A stretch of 64,000 nt of DNA from Iodidimonas sp. SYSU 1G8 (lineage in GTDB: Bacteria; Pseudomonadota; Alphaproteobacteria; SMXS01): positions 310,001 through 374,000 of the forward strand of contig NZ_JBBYXJ010000001.1 in NCBI RefSeq assembly GCF_039655775.1. The letters are read 5' to 3'. Every line of letters starts with the position of its first letter. The stretch's first letter is position 1. The translations under genes were made by a program, and so were the position numbers. Under the pieces are notes generated by a model. The model made no database searches, was not told where the DNA came from, and was given only the letters and a program-made list of their open reading frames with translations. This document shows, piece by piece, positions 43,093 through 52,291 of the stretch.

Positions 43093-44126
43093 TTCGACGA
43101 TTGCTCGAGCGCATGCTGGCATCCTATCGCTTTCGCGACGAAATCGAGGCGATGATCCGGGCCCGGGCCGCGCACGCCCGCTTTTCCGATCCGCGCGATG
43201 TGCCGCTGACGCCATTGCCGGCGCGCTATGAGCGCATGTCGCGCGCACCACGCTGCGATGGCGCGGGCGCCATCTTCATCACGGCCCGGTTCCGGACCGG
43301 ATCGACGTTTCTTTGGCAGCTCTTCAACCAGCTGGACGGATTCGCGGCGTTTTACGAACCCCTCAACGAGCGGCACGGGCCTGGGCGGCGATGGGATCAT
43401 GTCGATCAGACACATCGCGGCGTGACCGACTACCGGCTCAATTTCGACAGGGTCGGCGATCTGGGGCATCTGCACCGAGAAGCGTGGGCGTTCGACAAGC
43501 TGTACATGGACGAGGGCGATTGGGATCCGGATCTTCACGACTATATCGCCGCGCTCGCCTCGGTATCGGGCGTCGTGCCCGTGCTGCAATTCAATCGGGT
43601 CGATTTCCGGCTGCGCTGGCTCCGCGCCTATTTTCCAGCCGCGCGGATCGTGCATCTCTACCGCTCGCCGCGGGAACAATGGATGTCGTGTCTGGGCCGG
43701 GAGCCGGTAACCCGTGACATGAGCCCGGCGGCTTTCGAAGTGCACGACCGGTTTTATCTACTGGCATGGGCGAGAGACCTGGCGCGCGTGTATCCGTTCC
43801 TGCATCCGTCCGCACACCGGCATCCGTACGCCATCCACTACATGATCTGGCGCCTGTCGCACGCGCATGGCGCCCGGTTTGGCGATATCTCCATCGCCTA
43901 TGAAGACCTCGTCGCCGATGTGGGCGGCGTCATGGCGGATGTTCTTGCCCGCTGCGGCTATCCGCAATCGCCGGCGGCTCTCGGCAGGCTCGCGGCGTTG
44001 AGCGATCCGCCCGCCATCGGGAAATGGCCGTCATTCGCGCCCGCCAGCTGGTTCGAGGAGATCGAGGCCGACTGCGACCGGATTCTCGAAGCGGCATTCT
44101 CCGCCTCCTTCACGGACCGGGCCTGA
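43089..44126 (+). CDS. Sulfotransferase-family protein
   Basis: A 345-residue cytoplasmic protein of the PAPS-dependent sulfotransferase type. The 5'-phosphosulfate loop is FITARFRTGSTFLWQLFNQL, and the 3'-phosphate strand/helix is RIVHLYRSPREQW. Between these are Stf0-like segments such as GFAAFYEPLNERH. It likely sulfates the sugar added by the overlapping glycosyltransferase, or another surface glycan; a role on a glycolipid is possible. No PAPS-synthesis gene is present. Confidence 0.85.
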   Translation: MIRRLLERMLASYRFRDEIEAMIRARAAHARFSDPRDVPLTPLPARYERMSRAPRCDGAGAIFITARFRTGSTFLWQLFNQLDGFAAFYEPLNERHGPGRRWDHVDQTHRGVTDYRLNFDRVGDLGHLHREAWAFDKLYMDEGDWDPDLHDYIAALASVSGVVPVLQFNRVDFRLRWLRAYFPAARIVHLYRSPREQWMSCLGREPVTRDMSPAAFEVHDRFYLLAWARDLARVYPFLHPSAHRHPYAIHYMIWRLSHAHGARFGDISIAYEDLVADVGGVMADVLARCGYPQSPAALGRLAALSDPPAIGKWPSFAPASWFEEIEADCDRILEAAFSASFTDRA

Positions 44127-44132
44127 CGAAGA

Positions 44133-44160
44133 AACGGCCCCGGACATCTCCGGGGCCGTT
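44133..44160. terminator. Bidirectional terminator hairpin
   Basis: AACGGCCCCGG and CCGGGGCCGTT form a perfect 11-base stem with a 6-base loop between the convergent sulfotransferase and SH3 genes. The minus side continues TTCTTCG, so it serves the SH3 gene best. Confidence 0.7.
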
Positions 44161-44190
44161 GTACTCTGTCGATCAAGGCCGCGGCGTCGC

Positions 44191-45129
44191 TCAGCGGCCG
44201 GGACGGTTATCCTCGTCCTGATCCGGCGTCGGGCGCTCCCTCGGTTTACGCTCCTCGCGCTCGCGCGGCGCCTCCCGCTGCTGCGGCGCCGCGGTCGGGC
44301 GTTCCGCCTGCGGGCGTTGCTGGACGTCCGGACGCGCGGCACGGCGCTCCTCAATGCTGGGGCGATCATTCCGCCTTTCGCTGGCGGCCGGCGTCGGGGT
44401 GCGGTCCGGCGTCGGTTCCTTGCGCTCGATGCCGCGCTGATGCAAGCCTGGCTGAGGCTGCGCCTGCGGCTTCGGGGCCGTCACCGGTGCGGTGCGCTGC
44501 TGAACCTCGCGCGCCCGCTCCTGGGCATTGCGGCGGGCTTCCTCGGCACGTTCGCGGGCGCGATCATTATCGTTGTCCCGGACGCGGTCGTTATCGCGGC
44601 GATCATTGTCGCCGCGGTCATTGTCACGCCGATCACGATCATTCCAATCACGACCGTCACGGCGATCACGATCGTTCCAGTCCCGGCGGTCGGGACGGGG
44701 ACCCCAATTGGGCCTGTAGTGGTCGTGATAGTGCCGTTCCCAACGGTTGCGCTCCGAATAGAACGGGCGGCCGCGATAGTAGTTGTCCCAGTAGTTGCCG
44801 AAGCTGAAGGAGAGGACGCCAATCCCCAGATAGGGGGCGGCGGTCACGATGCCCTGGCGGCGACCGCGGTAGTCGACGACCAGATCCTCGCCGGCGACCC
44901 AGCCGCGATCGGACCGGTACCCCACATCGCACCAGCTCCAGTCTCTCAGGCAGCCGTAGATGTCGACGTTTCGACCGTCACGGATGACGCGCACTGTAGG
45001 ATAGTCGTAATCCGGTCCGGCGCGCAGCTCGGTCCGTTCGACGGTGAAGCCATTGGCGGCATTCGCCGCACCCGGCAAGAAAGCCGCGCCCGCGACGAGC
45101 ACGGCGGCGGCGACGCATTTGCGAAACAT
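44191..45129 (-). CDS. SH3 domain protein with Arg/Asp-rich tail
   Basis: A 312-residue exported protein. Signal peptide (AAAVLVAGAAFLPGAANAA), then a bacterial SH3-like domain: VERTELRAGPDYDYPTVRVI and NVDIYGCLRDWSWCDVGYRS with two Cys. YWDNYYRGRPFYSERNRWER is followed by about 55 residues of RD/ND repeats (RRDWNDRDRRDGRDWNDRDR) and a Pro/Gln/Arg-rich end. The ATG is at 45129 with GGAGAGAACA before it. It is a paralogue of the next gene upstream, which shares the SH3 part. Such domains bind peptidoglycan or proteins in the envelope; function not known. Confidence 0.85.
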   Translation of the reverse strand: MFRKCVAAAVLVAGAAFLPGAANAANGFTVERTELRAGPDYDYPTVRVIRDGRNVDIYGCLRDWSWCDVGYRSDRGWVAGEDLVVDYRGRRQGIVTAAPYLGIGVLSFSFGNYWDNYYRGRPFYSERNRWERHYHDHYRPNWGPRPDRRDWNDRDRRDGRDWNDRDRRDNDRGDNDRRDNDRVRDNDNDRARERAEEARRNAQERAREVQQRTAPVTAPKPQAQPQPGLHQRGIERKEPTPDRTPTPAASERRNDRPSIEERRAARPDVQQRPQAERPTAAPQQREAPREREERKPRERPTPDQDEDNRPGR

Positions 45130-45204
45130 TGTTCTCTCCAAAAGACGTGCTTGATGACTTGCGGCGTGGGCCGCTGTCTTTTCTCGGTCCGCGCAGGGCG
45201 CTAA

Positions 45205-45232
45205 CGCCCGGACCCCTTCAGGGTTCCGGGCG
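45205..45232 (-). terminator. Stem-loop between the two SH3 genes
   Basis: CGCCCGGACCC and GGGTTCCGGGCG pair as an 11-base stem with one bulge and a 5-base loop, 32 bases after the stop of the upstream paralogue. No T-run follows on the minus strand, so it may only lower read-through. Confidence 0.4.
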
Positions 45233-45263
45233 CGAAACAATGACTGGTCAGGGTTACGGACCA

Positions 45264-45752
45264 TCACCGATGAGGGCGGTGGTCGGGCCGGTCGCGGTCC
45301 CTGCGATGGATGTCGCCGCGATGATCGGGACCTCGGCGGTGGTCGCTCCAGTGGCGTTCCCAACGGCCGCGATCACGATAGAAGCCGCGGTCGCGATAGT
45401 GGTTGTCCCAGTAGGAGCGGAAGCTGAACGAAATCACCGGCAAGTTCATGCGCGGCGCGACCTGGATCACATTCACACGCCGTCCGCGGTAGTCGGCCGC
45501 CACGAGATCGCCGCGAATCCAGCCGCGGTCGCGGCGCGCGGTGACCTCGCACCAGCTCCAGTCCCTCAGGCATCCGTTGATCCGCAAAGGCGCTCCGCGT
45601 TTGATGCTGCCGACCGTGGGATAGGCCAGGTCGGGTCCAGCCTTCACCTGAACCCGCGCGGTCGTGTAGCCGGGGAGGGCGTGCGCGGATGCGGAAGTGA
45701 ACAGTGAGGCACCGACCAAGAGAGCGGCGGTGGCCAGAGTAGACTTAATCAT
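45264..45752 (-). CDS. SH3 domain protein, short paralogue
   Basis: A 162-residue exported protein. Signal peptide MIKSTLATAALLVGASLFTS with cleavage after ASA, then the SH3-like part YTTARVQVKAGPDLAYPTVG, INGCLRDWSWCEVTARRD and SFSFRSYWDNHYRDRGFYRD. It ends in a short His/Arg/Asp-rich tail without the long repeat region of the downstream paralogue. The paired CLRDWSWC motif suggests a recent tandem duplication. The ATG follows a GGAGG-like site (GAAGGAGGCAGTC). Confidence 0.85.
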   Translation of the reverse strand: MIKSTLATAALLVGASLFTSASAHALPGYTTARVQVKAGPDLAYPTVGSIKRGAPLRINGCLRDWSWCEVTARRDRGWIRGDLVAADYRGRRVNVIQVAPRMNLPVISFSFRSYWDNHYRDRGFYRDRGRWERHWSDHRRGPDHRGDIHRRDRDRPDHRPHR

Positions 45753-46024
45753 GACTGCCTCCTTCGTGATGATGTCCCTTCCACGTGAAGTGGAGGCATT
45801 ACCCTTCGGAAGGCAGTTAAAATAATTATTTTATCTTTATTACCGAACGCCGCCCAATCCATATATTAACAATCGATTAACGAATATAATTTTTCCGTTA
45901 ATCTATTGTTCATTGTCTGGCAGACGGGCCGCGCTGCGAGACCTTGGGCCGAGGTGGCAAGGTCGCTTTCTTCCCATGCGCTCAGCCTCGCGTAATGCGG
46001 TGGTGGCTGTGCTATACAGCCGCG

Positions 46025-47872
46025 ATGAGTTCCGCCCCTCAGCATCGTGCGCCGCACGGCCGGCATCACTGGAAGACCGTCAAGACCCTGCTGCCCTATC
46101 TGTGGCCGCGCGGCGAGACGACCATGAAGGCCCGCGTCGTCGCCGCGCTGGTATTGCTGGCGGCCGCGAAGGCGATCACCGTGTCCATTCCGCTGGTTTA
46201 CAAGGCGGTGGTCGCGGCGCTGACCGGGCAGGACGCCGTCCCCGGCGGCGACGCATTCGCGGTGCCCGTTCTGCTGATCGTGGGGTATGGCATCGCGCGT
46301 CTTTTATCGCCGGCCTTCGGCGAACTGCGCGACATGATTTTCGCCAATGTGGGCCAGCAGGCGCTGCGCCGGGTCGCCCTGCGCGTCTTCCGGCATCTTC
46401 ACGGATTGTCGCTCCGGTTCCACCTCGACCGGCGCACGGGCGGGCTGAGCCGCGTCATCGAACGCGGCACGCAGGGCGTGGATTTCGTCCTGCGCTTCAT
46501 GATCTTCAACATCATCCCAACCATTCTGGAAATCTTCTTCGTCGCCGGCATGATGTGGGGCGTGCTCGACTGGCGCTATGCCGCCGCGACGGTCGCGTCC
46601 ATCGCCGCCTATGTGATCTTCACCTTCGCCATCACCGAGTGGCGCCTGCGGCTGCGGCGGGAGATGAACCTGCAAGACACCGAGGCCAACACCAAGGCCA
46701 TCGACAGCCTGCTGAACTATGAGACGGTAAAGTACTTCAATAACGAGGAGCACGAGGCACAGCGCTTCGACAAGGCGATGCGCCGCTACGAGCGCGCGGC
46801 GGTGCTGAACCAGAGCAGCCTGTCCGGCCTGAATATCGGCCAGAACGCCATCATCGCCGCCGGATTGATGGCGGTCATGATCATGTCGGCCTTCGACATG
46901 GCCGCCGGTCGCCATGGCATCGACGATTTCGTGTTCGTCAACATGCTGCTGGCCCAGCTCTTCATGCCGCTCGGGTTCCTCGGCTTCGTCTACCGCGAAA
47001 TGCGCCAGTCGCTGATCGACATGGAGGCCATGTTCGACCTGATGGAACAGCCGCGCGAAGTGGAGGACAAGCCCGGCGCGGATGTTCTGGTGGTCGGCGA
47101 CGGCGAGATCGTCTTCGACCGCGTGTCGTTCGGCTACAAGCCCGACAGGCAGATCCTGTTCGACGTCAGCTTCACCGTGCCGGCGGGCGCCAAGCTCGCC
47201 ATCGTCGGCCACAGCGGCGCGGGAAAGTCGACTATTTCGCGCCTGCTCTACCGCTTCTATGACGTGACCGGCGGCGCGATCCGCATTGATGGCCAGAATA
47301 TCGCCGAGGTGACCCAGGACAGCCTGCGCGCGGCCATCGGCATCGTTCCCCAGGACACGGTGCTGTTCAACGATACGATCGGGTACAATATCGGCTATGG
47401 CCGGCCATCGGCGCCCTTCGAGCAGGTCGAGGAGGCGGCGCGGCTGGCGGCGATCCATGATTTCATCACGTCGCTGCCGCAAGGGTACGACACCAATGTG
47501 GGCGAGCGCGGGCTCAAGGTCTCGGGCGGCGAGAAGCAGCGGATCGCGATCGCCCGCACCATCATGAAGGATCCGCCGATCCTGGTTCTGGACGAGGCGA
47601 CGTCGGCGCTCGACACCAATACCGAGAAGGACATACAGGAAGCGCTGAAAAGCGTGTCGCGCAACCGCACGACCCTGGTGATCGCGCATCGCCTGTCCAC
47701 CGTGGTGGACGCGGACGAGATCGTGGTGCTTGAACACGGACGGATCGTCGAGCGCGGGACACATACGGCGCTTCTGGCGTTACCGGAAGGATCGTACGCC
47801 ACCATGTGGCAGCGACAGCAGGAAGCCGTCGCCGCGGCGGAAAAGCTGGAAACGCTGGCGGCGGACTACTAA
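46025..47872 (+). CDS. Atm1-type ABC exporter
   Basis: A 615-residue ABC half-transporter: N-terminal transmembrane domain (six helices, about 40-340) and an ATPase domain with Walker [10 protein letters not shown] (about 395), signature [12 protein letters not shown] (about 500) and Walker [13 protein letters not shown] (about 520). [18 protein letters not shown] and [13 protein letters not shown] are typical of the Atm1/HMT1 group, which exports glutathione-linked sulfur or metal compounds. ATG 46025 is used; upstream starts lack homology. It precedes psd but with 53 bases between. Confidence 0.9.
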   Translation: MSSAPQHRAPHGRHHWKTVKTLLPYLWPRGETTMKARVVAALVLLAAAKAITVSIPLVYKAVVAALTGQDAVPGGDAFAVPVLLIVGYGIARLLSPAFGELRDMIFANVGQQALRRVALRVFRHLHGLSLRFHLDRRTGGLSRVIERGTQGVDFVLRFMIFNIIPTILEIFFVAGMMWGVLDWRYAAATVASIAAYVIFTFAITEWRLRLRREMNLQDTEANTKAIDSLLNYETVKYFNNEEHEAQRFDKAMRRYERAAVLNQSSLSGLNIGQNAIIAAGLMAVMIMSAFDMAAGRHGIDDFVFVNMLLAQLFMPLGFLGFVYREMRQSLIDMEAMFDLMEQPREVEDKPGADVLVVGDGEIVFDRVSFGYKPDRQILFDVSFTVPAGAKLAIVGHSGAGKSTISRLLYRFYDVTGGAIRIDGQNIAEVTQDSLRAAIGIVPQDTVLFNDTIGYNIGYGRPSAPFEQVEEAARLAAIHDFITSLPQGYDTNVGERGLKVSGGEKQRIAIARTIMKDPPILVLDEATSALDTNTEKDIQEALKSVSRNRTTLVIAHRLSTVVDADEIVVLEHGRIVERGTHTALLALPEGSYATMWQRQQEAVAAAEKLETLAADY

Positions 47873-47925
47873 TTGGCCAACAATGGCCGTCACAAGCCCT
47901 GGCGAAAACGAGGCAACGGGAAAAT

Positions 47926-48627
47926 ATGAGCGTTCTGGATAGCGTAAAGTCGGTCTTCGTGCCCATTCACCGTGAAGGGCATATGTTCATCGGCATATTT
48001 GCCGTCGTAACCCTGGTTCTGACCCTGATCTGGGCGCCCTTGGGTTTCGTCGGTCTGGTGCTGACCGTCTGGTGCGTCTATTTCTTCCGCGATCCTGACC
48101 GGACGACGCCGGTGCGGGAAGGTCTGACCATCAGTCCGGCCGATGGCAAGGTGGTGTCCGTGGCCTTCGCGCCGCCGCCGCCCGAGCTGGAGATGGGCAC
48201 CGAACCGCGCCTGCGGATCGGCATCTTCATGAATGTCTTCGACGTGCATGTGAACCGGTCGCCCTGCGACGGGACCATCACCAAGAAGGTCTATTCCCCG
48301 GGCCTGTTCATCAACGCGACGCTGGACAAGGCGAGCGAGGACAACGAGCGCATGGCGCTGCGGATGACGACGGCCAGCGGCAAGGATATCGCGTTCGTGC
48401 AGATCGCCGGTCTGGTCGCCCGCCGGATCGTCACGCCGGTTGCGCCCGGCGACCTGCTGCGCGCGGGTGAGCGCTTCGGGATCATCCGTTTCGGCAGCCG
48501 GGTCGATGTCTATCTGGACGAGGGCATGAAGCCGCTGGTGTCCGTCGGCCAGACGGCCATCGCGGGCGAAACGGTGCTCGCCGACGAGGGCGCGGTCGAG
48601 CCGCCGCACCGGGGCGAGGTGCGCTAG
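47926..48627 (+). CDS. psd: Phosphatidylserine decarboxylase
   Basis: A 233-residue short-type decarboxylase that makes phosphatidylethanolamine. It is self-cleaved at Gly190-Ser191 in [13 protein letters not shown], where Ser becomes the pyruvoyl cofactor. [12 protein letters not shown] and [15 protein letters not shown] carry the conserved Asp and His. Two N-terminal helices anchor it. ATG 47926 is chosen at the start of the membrane helices; a longer upstream frame is not needed. pssA follows 2 bases after the stop. Confidence 0.95.
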   Translation: MSVLDSVKSVFVPIHREGHMFIGIFAVVTLVLTLIWAPLGFVGLVLTVWCVYFFRDPDRTTPVREGLTISPADGKVVSVAFAPPPPELEMGTEPRLRIGIFMNVFDVHVNRSPCDGTITKKVYSPGLFINATLDKASEDNERMALRMTTASGKDIAFVQIAGLVARRIVTPVAPGDLLRAGERFGIIRFGSRVDVYLDEGMKPLVSVGQTAIAGETVLADEGAVEPPHRGEVR

Positions 48628-48629
48628 AG

Positions 48630-49409
48630 ATGAAAGCCCCGCTGCAACGCCGCATGCCGCCACTGATCCCGGTCCGGGCGCTCGCGCCCACGCTGTTGAC
48701 CGTGCTGGCGCTGTGTTCGGGCGTCACGTCCATGCGGTATGCCTTTCAGGAGCGCTGGGAGGCGGCGGTCATCGCCATTCTGCTGGCGAGCCTGTTCGAC
48801 ATGCTCGACGGGCGTGTAGCGCGGATGATCAAGGGGACGACCAAGTTCGGCGCCGAACTGGATTCGCTGTCGGACGTCATCTGCTTCGGTGTCGCGCCGG
48901 GCGTGATCCTGTGGCTGTGGGCGCTGCATGACGTGCGCGGCTTCGGCTGGGCCGTGGTCCTGCTCTATGCGGTGTGCTGCGCGCTGCGTCTGGCGCGGTT
49001 CAACATCATGGACCAGAACGCGGCGGAAGACGGCACCGTCCAGCGCCATTTCATGGGCATGCCGGCGCCGGCGGCGGCGGGCCTTGCTCTCGTGCCCTTG
49101 GCCCTGACGTTTCATACCGAGTCTGATTTTTTCCGCGAGCCTGTGGTGTGCACCATCTATCTGGCGCTGCTTGCCCTGATGATGATCAGCCGGGTGCCGA
49201 CCTTCTCGGCCAAGCACATCAAGGTCAACCGGCACGCGGTCATGCCGATCCTGCTGGCGGCGGCGGCGCTGGCCGCGCTTTTGACCTCGTTCTTCTGGGC
49301 CACCTACGTCATTCTGGCGCTCATCTACGCCCTGTCCCTGCCGGTCGTCGTCCTGCAGTCCCGGCGCGAGCAGCGCCAGCCGCTCGCCGCTCCGCCAGCG
49401 GACGAATAG
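48630..49409 (+). CDS. pssA: CDP-diacylglycerol-serine O-phosphatidyltransferase
   Basis: A 259-residue type II phosphatidylserine synthase with about eight helices. The CDP-alcohol motif is MLDGRVARMIKGTTKFGAEL followed by DSLSD (DG-x2-AR-x8-G-x3-D-x3-D). It makes phosphatidylserine, which the preceding Psd then decarboxylates. The genes are 2 bases apart and form the usual psd-pssA pair. This pathway uses serine, as serine palmitoyltransferase does in this genome. Confidence 0.96.
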   Translation: MKAPLQRRMPPLIPVRALAPTLLTVLALCSGVTSMRYAFQERWEAAVIAILLASLFDMLDGRVARMIKGTTKFGAELDSLSDVICFGVAPGVILWLWALHDVRGFGWAVVLLYAVCCALRLARFNIMDQNAAEDGTVQRHFMGMPAPAAAGLALVPLALTFHTESDFFREPVVCTIYLALLALMMISRVPTFSAKHIKVNRHAVMPILLAAAALAALLTSFFWATYVILALIYALSLPVVVLQSRREQRQPLAAPPADE

Positions 49410-49425
49410 GTCCGCCGGCGGCCTC

Positions 49426-50547
49426 GTGCGGAACCGCCTTCACCGGCTCTGGGAGTGGCTGACCCTGCCAGCGCCCGCCCGTCGCCAGCAACGGGCGGAT
49501 CGGGGCCGGCTCCGGCCCGATGATCCCGGCGCGGCGCCGACGCTGGCCGCCACCCTCGATTGGCTCGACCGGGCGCAGGACAGCGCTCTCCCAAACGACG
49601 GCGGCCTGTGCCGTTCGTTCAGCCTGCTGGATGGCTGGACCCCGCCCTGCGCGCTGGCCACAGCCGATGCCATTGCCGTTTGGCTCGAGACCACGCCATC
49701 CCCTGCTGAACTCGCGCCCCGGGCGAGGCGAGCCCTGGACTGGCTGCTCGCCCAGCAACAGGACGATGGCGGATTTGCCGCCACGGATGGCGCGTCGGCG
49801 GCGTTCGTGACCGGTCAGGCAATCCTCGCGCTCGCGGCGGCCCGGCCATATCTGGCAGGATCGGAGGCGCTGCGCCTCGCTGCCGGACATCTTCTGGCAT
49901 CGCAGCAGCAGGACGGCTCCTGGCCGGCGGCGACTGTGCGCGATACCCAGACAGCCTGGGCGCTGATGCGGGCCGACACCATCGCACCGGGGCAGGGCTT
50001 CGCCGAGGCGGCGAACCGTGCGCTGGCCTGGGCGATGACGCAGCAGCGCCGCAACGGTTGGATGGCCAGTTGCTGCACGGACGATCCGGTCCGTCCGCTC
50101 ACCGTCACCATCGCCGACGCCGTTCGCGGCTTCCTGGAGTGCTACCGGGCCGGGCGGACACTGCGTCATCTCGATGCCGCCGTGATGGCGGGCTGGGCTC
50201 TGGTCGCCGTCCAGCGACGCGAGGACGGTTCGCTGCCGGGCCGCCTGAGTGAGAAGTGGGAGCCGGCGGTGACCTGGAGTGGGCTGGCCGGCGATGCGCA
50301 GGCGGCAATCTGCTGGGAGGCGCTCCACGAATTTACCGGTGACCGCGCCTTTCGGGATGCCGCGCGCGCCGCGATGGGCTTCGTTCGCCGCACAATCGCC
50401 CTGACCGGCGATCCCGACCGGGTCGGCGGCGTGCGCGGTTCCTATCCCGTTGATGGCGGCTTTCGCCGCTTCCAGTACGTCAGCCGCGCGGCGGCGCTGG
50501 CCGCCACGGCCAATGCGCGCGAACTGGCGGGCGGCGGAACGTCCTAG
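49426..50547 (+). CDS. Squalene cyclase/prenyltransferase-like toroid protein
   Basis: A 373-residue soluble protein with repeats of the alpha/alpha-toroid type: LLAQQQDDGGFAATDGASAA, HLLASQQQDGSWPAA, WAMTQQRRNGWMASC and VAVQRREDGSLPG are QW-like turns between helix pairs. No DXDD or other terpene-cyclase acid motif is evident, so a binding or glycan-acting role is possible. It starts at GTG 49426, 16 bases after pssA, so it probably shares that operon. The substrate is unknown. Confidence 0.7.
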   Translation: MRNRLHRLWEWLTLPAPARRQQRADRGRLRPDDPGAAPTLAATLDWLDRAQDSALPNDGGLCRSFSLLDGWTPPCALATADAIAVWLETTPSPAELAPRARRALDWLLAQQQDDGGFAATDGASAAFVTGQAILALAAARPYLAGSEALRLAAGHLLASQQQDGSWPAATVRDTQTAWALMRADTIAPGQGFAEAANRALAWAMTQQRRNGWMASCCTDDPVRPLTVTIADAVRGFLECYRAGRTLRHLDAAVMAGWALVAVQRREDGSLPGRLSEKWEPAVTWSGLAGDAQAAICWEALHEFTGDRAFRDAARAAMGFVRRTIALTGDPDRVGGVRGSYPVDGGFRRFQYVSRAAALAATANARELAGGGTS

Positions 50548-50548
50548 T

Positions 50549-51370
50549 TCAGCCGAACAGATCCCAGTACATGCGTGCCGATGTGAGGGCGAGGAAGCCG
50601 GCGAATGCCCAGCGCAGCGGCTGCGGCTTCAGCCAGTGGGCCAGCGCGACGCCCCAGGGAACCGCGAGCAGGGTGGCTGGCACGATGATCGCGAAACCGA
50701 TCAGGCTGACGAAGCCGGCCGACAGCACGGGCAGGAGCGGGTTGCCCCAGCCGGCGATGATGAACCCGATGGTCGCCGGCACGGAGATGATCAAGCCGAA
50801 CCCGGCGGCGGTGGCCACCGCCCGGTGGATTGGCACGCCGAAAGCCTGCAGGGTAGGGACGGCGAGAGTGCCACCGCCGATTCCCATCATGGAGGAGAAC
50901 GCCCCGATCCCGACGGGCGGGAGCGCGCCGCCGACGCCTCGGGGAACGCCATCGCGCACTTTCCAGTCGTGCCGGAGGAATGTCATCTGGACGGCCACCA
51001 GCAGCGCGACCGTGGCGAAGACCACGGTCAGCGCCTCGCCCCGGACATAGACGGCGACGGCGGTGCCCATGAGGACGCCGATGAACAGGGGCACGCTCCA
51101 TTGCTTCAGGAGAGGAACGTCCACCGCGCCGCGCCGGTGGTGGCCAAGTACCGAACGAATGGAAGTGGGAATAATGGTGGCGAGGGACGTGCCCACCGCG
51201 AGATGCATCCTGACCGACGGATCGATCTCCAGATAGGAGAAGATATGATACAGCGTCGGCACGATGACGATGCCGCCGCCCACGCCGAGCAGGCCCGAAA
51301 GGATGCCGCCGAAAAGGCCGACACCGGCCAGCAGGGCGATGAGAACCAGGATCTCAGGCTGAACGGCCAT
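50549..51370 (-). CDS. Sulfite exporter TauE/SafE family protein
   Basis: A 273-residue permease with eight helices. The repeated GLFGGILSGLLGVGGGIVIV and AFSSMMGIGGGTLAVPTLQA segments, each with the GxGGG turn, are the TauE/SafE signature. The family moves sulfonates or sulfite across the inner membrane. It ends one base after the stop of the toroid gene on the opposite strand. It is close to the sulfotransferase region (7 kb) but no link is shown. Confidence 0.9.
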   Translation of the reverse strand: MAVQPEILVLIALLAGVGLFGGILSGLLGVGGGIVIVPTLYHIFSYLEIDPSVRMHLAVGTSLATIIPTSIRSVLGHHRRGAVDVPLLKQWSVPLFIGVLMGTAVAVYVRGEALTVVFATVALLVAVQMTFLRHDWKVRDGVPRGVGGALPPVGIGAFSSMMGIGGGTLAVPTLQAFGVPIHRAVATAAGFGLIISVPATIGFIIAGWGNPLLPVLSAGFVSLIGFAIIVPATLLAVPWGVALAHWLKPQPLRWAFAGFLALTSARMYWDLFG

Positions 51371-51456
51371 GGCGGGCTCCGAACGGTTTGACGAGGCCGG
51401 CCCTTATATCGCGGCGTGCCTGCTCCGCCGATCGCTGTTTCCGGGGGGTGGCCTTG

Positions 51457-52245
51457 TCAGGTGCCGGTGAAGCGAGGCGGCCGCTTCTCGAGGAACGAGG
51501 CGACGCCCTCGGCGTGATCGTCGGAGCCGAAGCACTCCTTCAGGGCCGCCGTGTGCGCCTTCATGTGCTCGGCGGCTGAACGTTCCAGGCCTTCATACGC
51601 CAGCGTCTTGATCCGGCTGAGCGCGAAGGGAGAGCCCTTGAGATATTGCTCGGCCTCCGCTCTCGCCGCGGCCAGCAAATTCTCCGGCTCGACGACGGAT
51701 GCGACATACCCGATAGCCAGGGCTTCCTCGGCGGAGAGGAAGGCACCGGAATACAGCAATTGCAGGGACTTCTGCGGGCCGATCAGGCGGGGCAGCAGCC
51801 AGGTGCCCGCCCCCGTGTCCGGGACCAGCCCGCGATGCACGAAATTCCACGCGAAGCGGGCGCGGGGCGTGGCGATGCGTACGTCGCACTGGCTGGTGAA
51901 CTCGGCCCCCATGCCCACCGCCGGACCGTCAATGGCGGCGATGACCGGCTTCGGGCACTTTAACAAGGGCCACCAGCGCCCGCTGTCCTCGGCCGATCCG
52001 CGCAGGCCGCGCTCCTTGCCGGGAATGGAGTTCAGATCCGACAGGTCCGTCCCGGCGCAAAACGCACCCTGGTCGCCGCCGGTGACGATGAGGACCCGGA
52101 CGGCGGGGTCGGCGCCCAGTCGCGCCACCGTTTCGATGAAGGCGCCCAGCATGGCGAACGACATGGCGTTGCGACGCTCGGGCCGGTCGATCCGCAGCAC
52201 CGCGATCCCGTCGGGATCGATGTTGGACTTGATGAATTCGCTCAT
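51457..52245 (-). CDS. Enoyl-CoA hydratase/isomerase
   Basis: A 262-residue crotonase-fold enzyme. The oxyanion hole residues are in GAFCAGTDLSDL and AIDGPAVGMGAEFTSQCDVR. The position of the first catalytic Glu is taken by other residues, so hydratase, isomerase or thioesterase activity cannot be told apart. The next gene upstream on this strand encodes a SnoaL-like protein 46 bases away, and both may serve degradation of the same compound. Confidence 0.88.
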   Translation of the reverse strand: MSEFIKSNIDPDGIAVLRIDRPERRNAMSFAMLGAFIETVARLGADPAVRVLIVTGGDQGAFCAGTDLSDLNSIPGKERGLRGSAEDSGRWWPLLKCPKPVIAAIDGPAVGMGAEFTSQCDVRIATPRARFAWNFVHRGLVPDTGAGTWLLPRLIGPQKSLQLLYSGAFLSAEEALAIGYVASVVEPENLLAAARAEAEQYLKGSPFALSRIKTLAYEGLERSAAEHMKAHTAALKECFGSDDHAEGVASFLEKRPPRFTGT

Positions 52246-52291
52246 GGGTTACGTCCCCGCTTCACCTCGAAGGTTCGTCCCCGAACAGGGG

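Noticed and set aside
44530-44700. A run of short near-repeats that looks like a repeat array or CRISPR
   Set aside because: The repeats keep frame with the SH3 protein and encode RD/ND dipeptides. There is no constant repeat with unique spacers.
45753-46024. AT-rich gap that could be an origin or foreign DNA
   Set aside because: It is under 300 bases, with no DnaA boxes or repeats that I can see. Promoters of the SH3 and Atm1-like genes explain it.
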